Assembly: GCA_001970855.1 (NCBI GenBank)
Contig: LSSN01001590.1
Span: 1 to 23,441, forward strand
DNA: 23,441 nucleotides
From: Smittium culicis
Lineage: Eukaryota > Kickxellomycota > Harpellomycetes > Harpellales > Legeriomycetaceae
Reading direction: 5' to 3'
Shown here: piece by piece, positions 1 to 9,056 of the stretch
Position numbering within the stretch: the first letter of the stretch is position 1
How the letters are laid out: each line of letters starts with the position of its first letter
Translations under genes and position numbers: made by a program
Notes under the pieces: generated by a model
The model's database searches: none
What the model saw: the letters and a program-made list of their open reading frames with translations, nothing else
What the model was told of the DNA's origin: nothing

Positions 1-300
1 GTAATTTTATTATTTGCCTTTACTATTCACTAAACCAATAGACTCAAAGGATTAGAATTTTAAATTATTATTATTGGACACGCTTAGTTAAATTTGATGG
101 ACCAAAAACAGTCTACCAAATAGAATGGGTATAAAAGTTGTGATATATAATGCTGATAACAATGCTTATTCGTAATAATATTTTACTTAGTATACATGTT
201 AATAGCCATTACCTAATGAAAATAGCCAATTTCTAGCATTCTGTAAAAATACAACATTCCAAGCCAATAAATTAATTCATAATAATCGGCCTGAAAAAAC

Positions 301-472
301 GTCTTGGATTTAATTAAAAAAAGTCTTGAAATTCACGCCTATTTTATGAATAAATCTTGGAAATTAAGAAAAAGATCTTCCAATTAAGTAAAAGTTCTTG
401 GAATTAAGAATAGTTCTTGGATTTTAATAAAAGATCTTGGAAATTAATAAAAGTTCTTGTGTTTAATAGTTA
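301..472. repeat. Degenerate tandem repeat, about 20-bp unit
   Basis: About eight imperfect copies of a unit close to AAGWTCTTGGAATTAAKAAA are seen. The TCTTG cores begin near 301, 323, 354, 374, 394, 413, 433 and 453, so the last five steps are 20, 20, 19, 20 and 20 bp; the second copy is followed by an 11-bp insertion. No coding capacity or known family was recognised. It is probably a decayed minisatellite. Confidence 0.7.
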
Positions 473-793
473 ACCATAAAGATATTAAACTTTGTTATAT
501 ATTTGAGGCGTACCTGAAATAGCTAAATTGCGACAAAATTCAATAGATTGCAAAAAACGGCAAGATCGATTGCTGATTTGCAACCAGCAATACATAATCC
601 ATGCTGTAAATACTTTAATTTTATATCTATAAGTTAGGTCATTTATATATCGACAGGTAGTCATGAGTATAACATGTACTATTCACAAGAGTGCAAAAGA
701 GCTAGTGTATAATCCACCAAATCTCGACATTTATACACCACTGGCTTGAGTTTATGGTCTAATTTGCATAAAAGCGTCTCAATTTGATTTTAA

Positions 794-1013
794 CCCATTT
801 AGGGACGGTTGGCTATTATTTGAATTACCAAAAATATCCAACCAAATTACAATCTTAAAAATCAAAACATTAATAATGGCGAATTATTGGATAATATTTC
901 GCTATATCCAATAAAATATTACTAATGATAGACTTATTCAATAAAAAGCGGTAAACATATCTTATCTGATTATGATTTTTAAAAAAGGTGATGAGTATTG
1001 GCCCCGGAAAGGG
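794..1013. mobile_element. piggyBac-type MITE, copy 1 (220 bp, TTAA target duplication)
   Basis: The element starts CCCATTTAGGGACGG and ends CCCCGGAAAGGG, so its ends are roughly inverted (CCCWTT...AAAGGG). It is flanked on both sides by TTAA, at 790-793 and 1014-1017. A TTAA target with CCC...GGG termini is the hallmark of the piggyBac superfamily. The left end has a subterminal stem, GGTTGG (808-813) with CCAACC about 25 bp later. There is no ORF, so it is non-autonomous. It aligns along its length with the second copy at 2967-3164, including the shared block TACCAAAAATATCCAACCAA. Confidence 0.8.
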
Positions 1014-1017
1014 TTAA

Positions 1018-1745
1018 AAGAGCATAAAAGTGTTTATGGAGTAGAAATCTTCAACGTTTAATTAAGAATAAAATAGCTTTTTTTTTTGGTATACTGTTCA
1101 TATGAAGTGCACCAAATTAAAAATGTATATAGATGTTGCAGAATAAATTTAAGTAGGCGTTAAATTTAATTGATTATTCTGCAAAAAACTGTTTCGTGGT
1201 ACCATTATATTTTCCATGGTGGAAGGAGGAGAGAGAATGAGAAGATTATCAGTGTATTCAGCTATGAAATGTTTTAGTAGAGTGGCAGAACCACCAATCA
1301 ATTTTCTAGGATTGGCCGATGGCTGGACCATGTGCAATAAGCATATTTTTGTATCCCCTGATACTAAACCGCGATTCCCGATAAAAAATAAATAAAAAAA
1401 AAGCTTAATGCGGATGTATTGTCAGATTTTCGATCTACACTTTTTATCCGTAAGCAAATTTTTTATTTTTTATTTTTATTTTTTTACAGTTGGCAAGTTT
1501 TCTAGCTGTTTAAGGCTTTTTTTTCAAATCTTTTTTATATAGATAATAAATAATATTAAAAATTGGGGGTCAGGATGTATTTAGGCGGTTCAAGAGTAAT
1601 ATAATAATATCAAGTTCAAGCACGATATATACATATATTTTTTTCTGGAGCGGGTAAAAATAAAAACGCCACAATTTATTGAAGCAAAGAATAGTACTAT
1701 ATAAAAAAGAAAAAAAAGGGGGGGGAGAGGTGCTAAAGCGGAAGT
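1018..1745. other. Intergenic stretch without recognised gene
   Basis: The stretch contains poly-T and poly-A tracts and a G-rich run near 1718-1730. A 62-codon open frame on the minus strand at 1149-1337 matches no family I recognise and is not supported as a gene. The part next to 1746 would be the 3' flank of the minus-strand cysteine-rich gene. Confidence 0.4.
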
Positions 1746-2075
1746 TTAGTTAGATAATTGGGAGGAAGAGAGAGGTTGGCTTGGTTGGTGATACATTCTA
1801 AAACATGTGTACACGCATAGGGGTACTTTGCATTTGGAGCATTCGCATAAAGTTTCGCGCCGTACTTTGAGGACGTTGTAGCAGTACTTGCAGCGTTTTT
1901 TCTTGAGCAGACGTTGGGGAAAATGGTCGAGAGCGTCTTTTTGGAAGAAATTCTCGGAAATTTTATCTTTATCCCCTTGAGTTTTATCAAAAGTTGTATT
2001 TTTAGTATCTAGAGATTTGTCGGAAATCGTATTATTAGCTTCTAGGGTACTATCGAGGTCGGGAGTTTCAGACAT
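1746..2075 (-). CDS. Stand-alone piggyBac C-terminal cysteine-rich domain protein
   Basis: This is an intact 109-residue ORF. Residues 1 to about 50 are a polar, acidic, Asp/Lys/Thr-rich region starting MSETPDLD. From about residue 50 there is HFPQRLLKKKRCKYC followed by a CxCxxC group, then PLCVYTC and MYH. That is the order of the cysteine-rich, zinc-binding C-terminal domain of piggyBac transposases (H-F-P, CxxC, CxxC, LCxxxCFxxYH), which in active transposases contacts the terminal repeats. The DDE catalytic core, normally several hundred residues upstream, is absent; the ATG is followed almost at once by the linker. It lies between two piggyBac-type MITEs. It may be a domesticated end-binding protein or the last surviving piece of a transposase; the intact frame and new N-terminus favour the former. 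I see no introns. Domain identity is strong; expression and function are inference. Confidence 0.72.
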   Translation of the reverse strand: MSETPDLDSTLEANNTISDKSLDTKNTTFDKTQGDKDKISENFFQKDALDHFPQRLLKKKRCKYCYNVLKVRRETLCECSKCKVPLCVYTCFRMYHQPSQPLSSSQLSN

Positions 2076-2962
2076 TCTTGCTGATTTTTATTTTTTTATT
2101 TTTTCTTTTGCTTTGTAATGGTTATTTTTGTATTTCGTTGTTATAATTGTCAAGCTAGTTTAAATGCGTGATTTAGATTTGGATATCGGAGTGAGTTTAC
2201 TTTATTTTACAGGATAGCTAGATACTTTTAAAGCGGGACTGAAAAATAAGTATTGCAAAATAAATTAAAGGTGTAAAATACAAATTTTGGATGTTTTTTT
2301 ATATAAATTTTATTTAGGGCTTTATTTTACAGCTGCCAATTCTTTATATATACATTTTTGTAAATGTGATCATAGCTAGGATTAGTGGTCAAGGAAAATA
2401 AATAAGCCGACATTTTAATTTATAAGCCAAACTATGAACGATCTAATTCATTGGAGGCATCGATGTTGCCGCCCATTTATTTGGAGCTAAACCATCTTGC
2501 TGATTTGCTTTGAAAGGCTAATTTGTCGGTTTTGAATTTGCGGATATACAAGATTTCTTCATTTATACTCGATAAGGCGCCATTCCCTTCCCAAAAAAAA
2601 AAAAAAAGACATTAGCTGCAAAGCGCTAAAACTAATTTTCCCCCCTTTCTGCCCGTGAAGTAGCAGGGACGTTCGGGTCAAAAACGAGGTTGGATTTGTC
2701 AAGAAATGTTTTTTTATATGTTTTTTGTAGCAGCAGAATCCGCAGCTGTAGAAAGCTAGAAGAGTGATTTATAATTAGATTGGGATTCAGTGGTTAAGAG
2801 TCATCTGAGATTAAAGCTTATTTCAATGTAGCGAGGTAGTTCCTTTCTTTCTTTCTTTTTTTTTGGAGGGGACAGCTAAATACAGCAGAGCTCGATTGAA
2901 AGTAGTTGATGGGCGTTATAATTTGCCTTTGATATTCACATTTGTTTTAGAGATAGTTGTGC
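2076..2962. other. Intergenic stretch, upstream of the minus-strand cysteine-rich gene
   Basis: This side holds the presumptive promoter of the 1746-2075 gene. On its coding strand the 35 bases before the ATG are strongly A-rich, as in many fungal leaders. An A15 tract lies near 2594-2608. No other gene or RNA was recognised. Confidence 0.4.
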
Positions 2963-2966
2963 TTAA

Positions 2967-3164
2967 CCCTTTCAGGTGCGGTTGGCTTTTTTTTTTTTTG
3001 AACTACCAAAAATATCCAACCAAACGACATTCTGATAAATAAAAATAGTATTTTAATGATTTATTGGCTATTATCCTCAATGCATTCAATAATAATTGAT
3101 TTACTAAATACTCATCCAATTACGATTTTTATAATTAACTTAAGACTGTTAGTACCGGAAAGGG
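2967..3164. mobile_element. piggyBac-type MITE, copy 2 (about 198 bp)
   Basis: It begins CCCTTTCAGGTGCGGTTGG directly after TTAA (2963-2966) and ends at ACCGGAAAGGG. Its two ends are better inverted repeats than those of copy 1: CCCTTTC(A/C)GGT(G/A)C. The right TTAA is lost (GGGA follows), so the target duplication is decayed. It has the same orientation and internal order as the copy at 794-1013, including the GGTTGG/CCAACC stem. It has no coding capacity. Confidence 0.72.
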
Positions 3165-3365
3165 GGGAATCGAAGTTTAGCGCTTTACTCTTTCAAGGGA
3201 CAAGTGCTATTTAAGAGCAAGTACCTTTAATAATTCGCTAGATCCTACAATTTCCTCCTCCTGTTTGGACCATTTTTTGAGATCATCCAATAATATAGCG
3301 GCTACCGATATCAACCTGTTTAAGTGTAGTATTATTTGCTGGTTTTAAGCTGTTCAAAAGTTAGT

Positions 3366-3584
3366 CTAGTTGGTCGCGAAAGACCCTGGTAAGAAAGTTA
3401 CGAGTATTTGGGTATATTTGATCGTGCGCTTGTAGTAAACATATAAAATAAATGCCACCCGGCGCCAATGATGAGCGCTACAAATGCTTGTAATAACATA
3501 AATTATGGGTACTAAAAAAGATGTAAATTTGTACTTGGCTGCTAATCTTTTATTGCGCTTGTGGTTGGGATGCTGGCAAGACAT
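3366..3584 (-). CDS. Possible small membrane protein, unrecognised
   Basis: This is a 72-residue ORF starting MSCQHPNHKRNKRLAAKYK, a basic N-terminus, then a hydrophobic stretch (about residues 22-38, SFLVPIIYVITSICSA) and a second hydrophobic segment near the C-terminus. It would suit a small membrane protein with one or two helices. I recognise no family. Another frame of the same strand is also open across the second half and hydrophobic, which weakens the case. Its codon content is not AT-extreme like its surroundings. It could be chance, or one exon of a longer gene. Confidence 0.2.
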   Translation of the reverse strand: MSCQHPNHKRNKRLAAKYKFTSFLVPIIYVITSICSAHHWRRVAFILYVYYKRTIKYTQILVTFLPGSFATN

Positions 3585-4516
3585 ACTTATTTTTATTATT
3601 ATTCGAAATTTAAATAATCAATGAATAACTTTATTTTTGCAGCTGCTTTTGCAAGCATAATTTTTTTTCATTAAACTTGACAACTTTCGCCTAAAACATG
3701 AAATGATAAAAACGAAAAATGAAAAGTAGGGTTTTTAGCACTCATTAGGTATGAAAGCAATTATGGGCCAAATAGACTGAGATTTTCTTTTTGAATTGTG
3801 TTTGTTATCATTTGGGAGTTGTTAGCCATAAGGCCCACATAAACCCCTGATGTTTGTTTATTAGTCTGTTGGAAAACACTGTGGCCTGCGGGAGTGCAAT
3901 AATTCAATTCATTTTTTTTTATATTTTAGTTTTTATTAGCTGGCAATGAGCTGTGTCGATGCAGAAGCTGCCGTTATTTTACCGCGGAAAAAGGCTATTT
4001 AATGGTAATTGGTTGATAATTCATGGCCTTAAAACACACATCTTTTACTTTGATTGTTTGTGGCGATTTTCAGCTCTACGCATTTAACCTCTTCTATTTT
4101 CTTATTCGCCAAGCTTTTTTATGGGGCTCGGTTATTCGCCAGGATGTTTACTATGAGTCAGATTGATATTTTTGGGGATTATTATTTGCCAGATTGTTTT
4201 TTGAGTCTATTTGATTGTTTGTTCTGATTAGCAAACCGCAGGATTTATTTGGTTTAATTGGTAAATTTCGGGTACACTATATTTGCCACTTTTAGTAAAA
4301 GCCGAGAGATGAATCAGTAAATTTAAAAGCCACTTTTACGATTTTAGCCAATAACATTCTTTTAGAGAAAAAAGGCTTCATTGTTTTAGTTGTGCAAACA
4401 AACAGAAAGTAAGGTATTTTTTTTAAAGGTGCAAAAAAAAAAGGTTTTAAAGTTTTCACCTGAAAATACTCTAATGTAAATCCCTATCTTTTTTTTTATT
4501 TATTTTTTTTTTTTAG

Positions 4517-4633
4517 CAAGGCGTAGACTTTGGGCATCTGTGGCCCTTTGATGAACATAAACTGTTAGACTTAATAGAAGACTCAACTACTGGCATTTCT
4601 TCTCTATTACTGTTTTTTTTTTTACGAGCTTAA
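4517..4633 (+). other. Exon-like open segment of unknown nature
   Basis: Directly after a poly-T tract ending in TAG, a plausible 3' splice site, there is an open frame of 38 codons beginning QGVDFGHLWPFDEHKLLDLI. It has coding-like composition in a T-rich setting and ends at TAA 4631-4633. A TAG directly precedes it, so it could be coding only as a spliced exon. No upstream exon could be fixed and no family is recognised. Confidence 0.15.
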
Positions 4634-5805
4634 CGCTTTTACCCATACAAATTCACAGCTTTACTTATTTCGCCACTTTCAAACACTTTACTCTTTCATT
4701 TTTTTTTCTTCAGTTGCTCTTCAGCTCTGCTTTACTTGGTACTTCTTCACTTAAGCCACATTATATATACTGAAAACTTGTTTCTCATAAGATTTGCTTC
4801 TTTCTTAAAGCAAATTCGAGCACTCAACAATCAGAGTTTATTATTTTCGCATATTTATACTTTAAAAAAAAATCAAAAGCTCTTCTTTATTCAACTCGCG
4901 CACTAATTACTTTCTTATCGAGGTTAATATTTTTCCATTGTACTTTTTTTTTTTTTCAATCTTCACTCTCACATATTCGACTAAGCTCTACCCTCACCCT
5001 TCTCTACCTCTACTTCTACCTCATAAAAACTCAGCTATTTTATATACTTTGCTGTGAACTTTATTTTTTTTTTTGATACTTGTTCAATAACCCTTTTTTT
5101 AGATTTTTTATATTTTGTAATAGAGGATAAGCACCCTCGATTTTATTAAATTCGCACTTCAAAAAACTAATATAATATACCATTTTGGTCCAGCAGGTCA
5201 AGGAATAAAAAACCCACTCTATGAATAGTATCTGATCAACAACTAAAAACCTCGAAGAAGAGTATTTGTACTTTTTATAAAAAAATAACCCTTTATATAA
5301 AATCAGGGAAACTACTTTGGTCTTATCCTGAAAAAAAAAAAAAAAACATCCGGGTTGGACCTATTCTTCTTTTTTTTTTAGGGGGAAACGATTTGTAAAG
5401 TCGAGATACTTGGTCGCGAAAGCAAAATAACATTTGTATATACTTTTTACAAGGCCGCCAAGAACGAGAAAATAAAATCTAGATAAATATAGCCTAGTAT
5501 TCGAAATAGACGATTCAGAAATAGAAAACGCTAAAGATCAGTTCTACGATACTTTAAAAACCTCCTCATACGATAGCTTATACTAAGCATATACTATATA
5601 CACACAATATATTTTGTACGTGACTGGATAAATAAGCTAGAATAGGCGCTGTTTACTATTTTTTTAGCAGACAAATAATACTATAATACTTTTTTATTTG
5701 CAAATATTGCAATTATTAGAGAGTCGCAAACATAAATTTTTTTTTAAAGAAAAGGGAAAAAGTTGAGTTTTATTTATATATTTTTTGGAATCAATAATAT
5801 AAAAG

Positions 5806-6300
5806 ATGATGCTTTTTGCGAGTTGTTTTGGAGGAGATCCAGCTCCCAGCAAGACGAAGCGAAGACTAAGCAAGAAGATGATTGGAAATCCGACGAATTT
5901 TAAAGTAAGAATTTATTTATTTAGATAGATATAGCATTAGATTTGAATGAGTAATATTGATATTGATATTAATATTAATATTGATATTTATTTCAATTTC
6001 AATTTCAATTAGCATGCAGTGCATTTGGGAATAAACTCTATATCAGAAGACGATACTCTAAACTCGGAAGATGTAAGTGCCATTTATGCTTTGAGATTGA
6101 GTTTGAGTTTGAGCTTGAGTTATAGGGGGCTAGCTGAAAATGTAGAATATTTATTTATATTACTAATTGACCATTAGATGTCTAAACTGCGAGCCAGTAT
6201 TGTTCCGAGACCATCGACGTCGAGCCAGCAGAAGATCTCACCAACAAGAACAAGCCCTGATTTAGATAAGGACTCTCGAGACACTGCCAGCAACAAATAA
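5806..6300 (+). CDS. CRIB-domain small protein, CDC42SE/SPEC-like CDC42 effector (3 exons, 93 aa)
   Basis: Exons are 5806-5904, 6013-6072 and 6178-6300. Both introns are phase 0 with GTAAG donors; intron 2 has a perfect TACTAAT branch point at 6161-6167 and ends CCATTAG. The protein starts MMLFASCFGGDPAPSKTKRR. Residues 25-39 read MIGNPTNFK-HAVHLG, matching the CRIB consensus I-S-x-P-x(2,4)-F-x-H-x-x-H-V-G, split exactly between exons 1 and 2. A Cys near the N-terminus, a basic stretch (KTKRR), then MIG-P-NF-H is the layout of animal CDC42 small effectors (79-84 residues), which bind GTP-CDC42 and sit at the membrane through palmitoylated cysteines and basic residues. Here only one N-terminal Cys (residue 7) is present. 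The rest is polar and Ser/Thr-rich. It has no kinase domain and is far too short for a PAK. CDC42 binding is inferred from the motif. Two ATGs are adjacent; the first is used here. Confidence 0.82.
5905..6012 (+). other. Intron 1 of the CRIB gene with hexamer microsatellites
   Basis: The intron has donor GTAAGA and acceptor AATTAG. It contains an (ATTGAT/ATTAAT)5 run at 5956-5985 followed by (TTTCAA)3 at 5991-6008, which runs straight into the acceptor and serves as its pyrimidine-containing tract. Confidence 0.75.
6073..6177 (+). other. Intron 2 of the CRIB gene
   Basis: The intron has donor GTAAGT, branch point TACTAAT at 6161-6167 and acceptor ATTAG. It contains five hexamers close to TTGAGT at 6091-6120. 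Confidence 0.78.
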
Positions 6301-6545
6301 TACTATTTAACTATCTTTTTTTTTTTACCACTATACTACATTCAGTTTACCTGCTAAATACATCCACCTATTCACTTTAACCCTATTCACTTGTTCCTAT
6401 TCTTGCATTCCATAACACTTAACACTTGTTGTATTATTCAGTTCTAATCTGTGCTTGCTTTTTCTTATTTTGGAGAATCGGTACAGCCTGGATCAATTTT
6501 TCCAAGTTTAGTGGAGCAACGTTTTTTTGTGTGCTTTTACAGCCA

Positions 6546-6584
6546 AATAAAGCTCGTCACTTAATGGTGTAAAAGTATAATAAA
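6546..6584 (+). terminator. Poly(A)-signal-like hexamers after the CRIB gene
   Basis: AATAAA occurs at 6546-6551 and again at 6579-6584, about 245-285 nt after the stop codon of the CRIB gene. They are plausible 3'-end signals, though the hexamer is common in AT-rich DNA. Confidence 0.35.
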
Positions 6585-7960
6585 GATCAGTTGTGTCCAA
6601 ACAAGGCCTTTATTGTCTGTTGTTTTTTTTTTTTGGAAAGTTTATTGATAGGCCTTTTACGTATTGTCGTTTTTTATTGCCTGTATTGTCCTGCTTTTAG
6701 CTGTATGCAGACATGATTATCTAGCTAAATAAACGCTCACCAGCTGCGCTAGTATTGTTGCTTACCTAATTGATACGAGCTTATTAGATAATAAGCGCTG
6801 ATTTATACGTTTACTTTTTCTTTTGGCCTAATTGTGCATACATTTAGCCGAATAGAGGGACAGAGGGAAGAAGACACCAAGTTGGCTGCCTGCTTAATGC
6901 ATTTTCGACTTCAAGCTAAAAATGTGCAAAGCCCAGAATCCGACGAGTATTAGTGGCAGACCAGTGTTTACATTTGACACTCTGCCTAATCCGCTTTTAG
7001 GGAAAATCAGCGATGCTATTGGTCTACTTCTAAATATAGCATGATCACAACTGAAGGAAGTAATGCAGTTGGCTTTGGGTTGGCCCATTGCGCCAATCGC
7101 TGTATAGGCAGCCAAATAAGCAGATTGTTCCAGGATGCCATTTATTAAGCGGCATTGAACGTTGAAGTGTAAATAAGCTTAACCCATTCGATTTCCGGCA
7201 TGGATATGACAATGCCATCATATCTACCCAATCACCACTACTCTTAATTGCAGAGTGCGGGGAAGTATCTGCCTATTTGCAGGGCCTATTTTGGCTCAAT
7301 GCGAATATTCTTGTCCCTCAAAAAATATTAGCGCTCTCATGCCTATCCTGCTTTTAAGTGCTTTTAGAGTTCTTGCCCGCCATTATTGGCCACACTGCGC
7401 ATCTCAATGAGCACTATTGGCTTGTCGCCATGCTCTGCCCAGCTCCATACGCGCCAATAGATATCAACCAGCTCTTATTTTTTGTTTTGGGATTAGAATT
7501 TTAGGCAATAAAAAGCAAAGAGAAGATTCCAATTAGCCCATAGTTCATATGTAGCAATCTAGACGCCCATCATGATTTGCCACTCTAGTCCCTCGGCCTT
7601 GCTTCCCAACTCCCTAACTCTGCCTCTCAATTCGCTGCGCTTTATCTTACCAATTCTCTTGATAATGAATCGCCAATAGCTGCCAGAATCAAGCGTCTAA
7701 TCAGGTAATACACTTAGCGTCCAATAGCCGCCATTTATCATATATTTTGCTCTATATCTTAGTTTTTTTGCGTGCTTTATAGTCTGATTAGCTAGCTGTA
7801 AATATAAAGTTGAGCTTTATGGCATTTTTGCATTATTTTTTTTTTTTTTATTATAGATGCTCGCATCTTTAATTATTTATTTTCCTTTTAAGAAATCGGA
7901 AGGCTAGAACTTTGCTAGGAATTAACTTTAATTTAGGGATTAGCTCCAACTAAACTATAC
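6585..7960. other. Intergenic region with a GC-richer patch, no recognised gene
   Basis: About 6830-7780 is visibly richer in G and C than its surroundings and contains several CCAATA/TATTGG-containing blocks, for example CGCCAATAGCTGCC and TCCAATAGCCGCC near 7671 and 7720. A 73-codon minus-strand ORF at 6894-7115 and a 40-codon plus-strand frame overlap each other here, and neither resembles a family I know. AGACGC at 7561 and GCGTCT at 7690 could be the ends of a small decayed element. It may be a gene or transposon relic. Confidence 0.3.
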
Positions 7961-7969
7961 TAAACTAAA

Positions 7970-9056
7970 CTTTTCCTCTTTTTTTTTTTTTATTGCGCTA
8001 AGAATCGCTCTCTCACCCCTTCCTATACAGTCTTTTTTTCTACCTTTCCCACCCACTCAAGTTACCCTCCCTACCAAATTCCCTTCACCTTCCCCCCCTC
8101 CATTGCTGTTTGTCTTTTAGTCTTTACAATAAAGCCGAGTGTTATTTTCTTAGCTATAGTTTACACTCTTTTTGTTGTCTGCAAAACTTTTTGGGAAACT
8201 TAGTCTCTTCTTTTTTAAATCTTGCTCCACCTATACCATTTCCTCCTCTTCTACTACTTTGCCTCTGAATTCTCTAAATCTCTCTCTTTCACAAACTTTA
8301 ATACTCCTTATTTCCTCCCCTCCACTCCCACCTCCTCATCTCCTCTCTCTAACTTTATTTTCCCTACCCTTTATTATTCATAACGCTTTCATATATCTTT
8401 ATTTATCTATTTATTTTCTCTTCTACCTCTCTTTATCCTCTATTCTAATCTTCATTCACTCCCTCCACCCACACCCCTCTACTTTTTTTATTTATAAAAA
8501 TTTTATTTTTTCTCACAGATTCTCCTCCTACCCTCCATCTCACATCTTGTTTTTTTTTCCTAATTACTCACTCTCTTCATTTACTATTATCTCCAAATCT
8601 GATACTCGCTTCAGCCTCCTCTCATATCTTCAGTCCTGATATCCTCTATTTTACCTTATCCCCCCCCTCCTTCCTTTAACTTATTTCCCCTCTATCCACC
8701 TTCCCTTTTCTAGGTACTTGATTTCCTTCTTTTTTTTATGCCTCCTTTTCCCTCTAAATATTCCCTCCCATACTTCCTCCTCTCTTATCTTTTCTTTTGA
8801 TCCTTTTTTAAGCCCTGATTTACTTTTTTTAATGCCCTTTTTTTAGAGGATAGTTACTTGGAGATAACGATAATATAATCAAAGGTTTGTATTTCTTCCA
8901 AAAATAACCTCCCCCCACTTCATTTTTCTCTATTAATTCCCTCCTTCAAAATTCTTTTTTATTTATTAATTATTTACTCTATTTTTTTATTCCTAAAAAC
9001 ACACCTAGAATCAAACTAAATCACCTTGACGATATATTTGTAGAATCATCTTTTCA
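7970..9056 (+). promoter_or_regulatory. Pyrimidine-rich promoter/leader of the casein kinase 1 gene
   Basis: More than 1 kb upstream of the kinase ATG the plus strand is dominated by C and T with few purines. Long CT tracts before the start are known in promoters of strongly expressed fungal genes. A purine-containing island at 8847-8884 lies between TTTTTTTAG and GGTTTGT, and the next one starts after CACACCTAG at 9008, so 5'-UTR exons at 8847-8884 and from 9009, with an intron at 8885-9008, are possible. A 155-codon open frame inside the tract (8172-8639) is a low-complexity artefact. No clear TATA box was picked out. Confidence 0.5.

Larger units (their letters stand above)
3165..5805. other. 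Long intergenic region, no confident gene
   Basis: The region has many T-tracts and, from about 4480 to 5100, a pyrimidine-rich stretch. A motif TTATTYGCCA occurs three times (4102, 4132, 4182), with a partial match near 4279. A 72-codon minus-strand ORF and a 38-codon exon-like segment are listed separately at low confidence. The last few hundred bases should contain the promoter of the CRIB gene; TATTTATATA at 5771-5780 is TATA-like but lies only about 26 bp before the ATG. Confidence 0.4.

Noticed and set aside
1149..1337. 62-codon minus-strand frame
   Set aside because: No family recognised, no support from splice sites, and short enough to be chance.
1733..1990. 85-codon minus-strand frame
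   Set aside because: It overlaps the piggyBac cysteine-rich gene in another frame and lacks its conserved motifs.
7179..7200. TTAACCCATTCG as a third piggyBac-type end
   Set aside because: It shares TTAACCCATT with copy 1, but the rest of the sequence differs and no matching GGGTTAA end or internal homology follows.
8172..8639. 155-codon open frame upstream of the kinase
   Set aside because: It is almost entirely Ser, Leu, Phe, Pro and Ile from the pyrimidine-rich tract, which lacks stop codons by composition; it has no ATG start and no family likeness.
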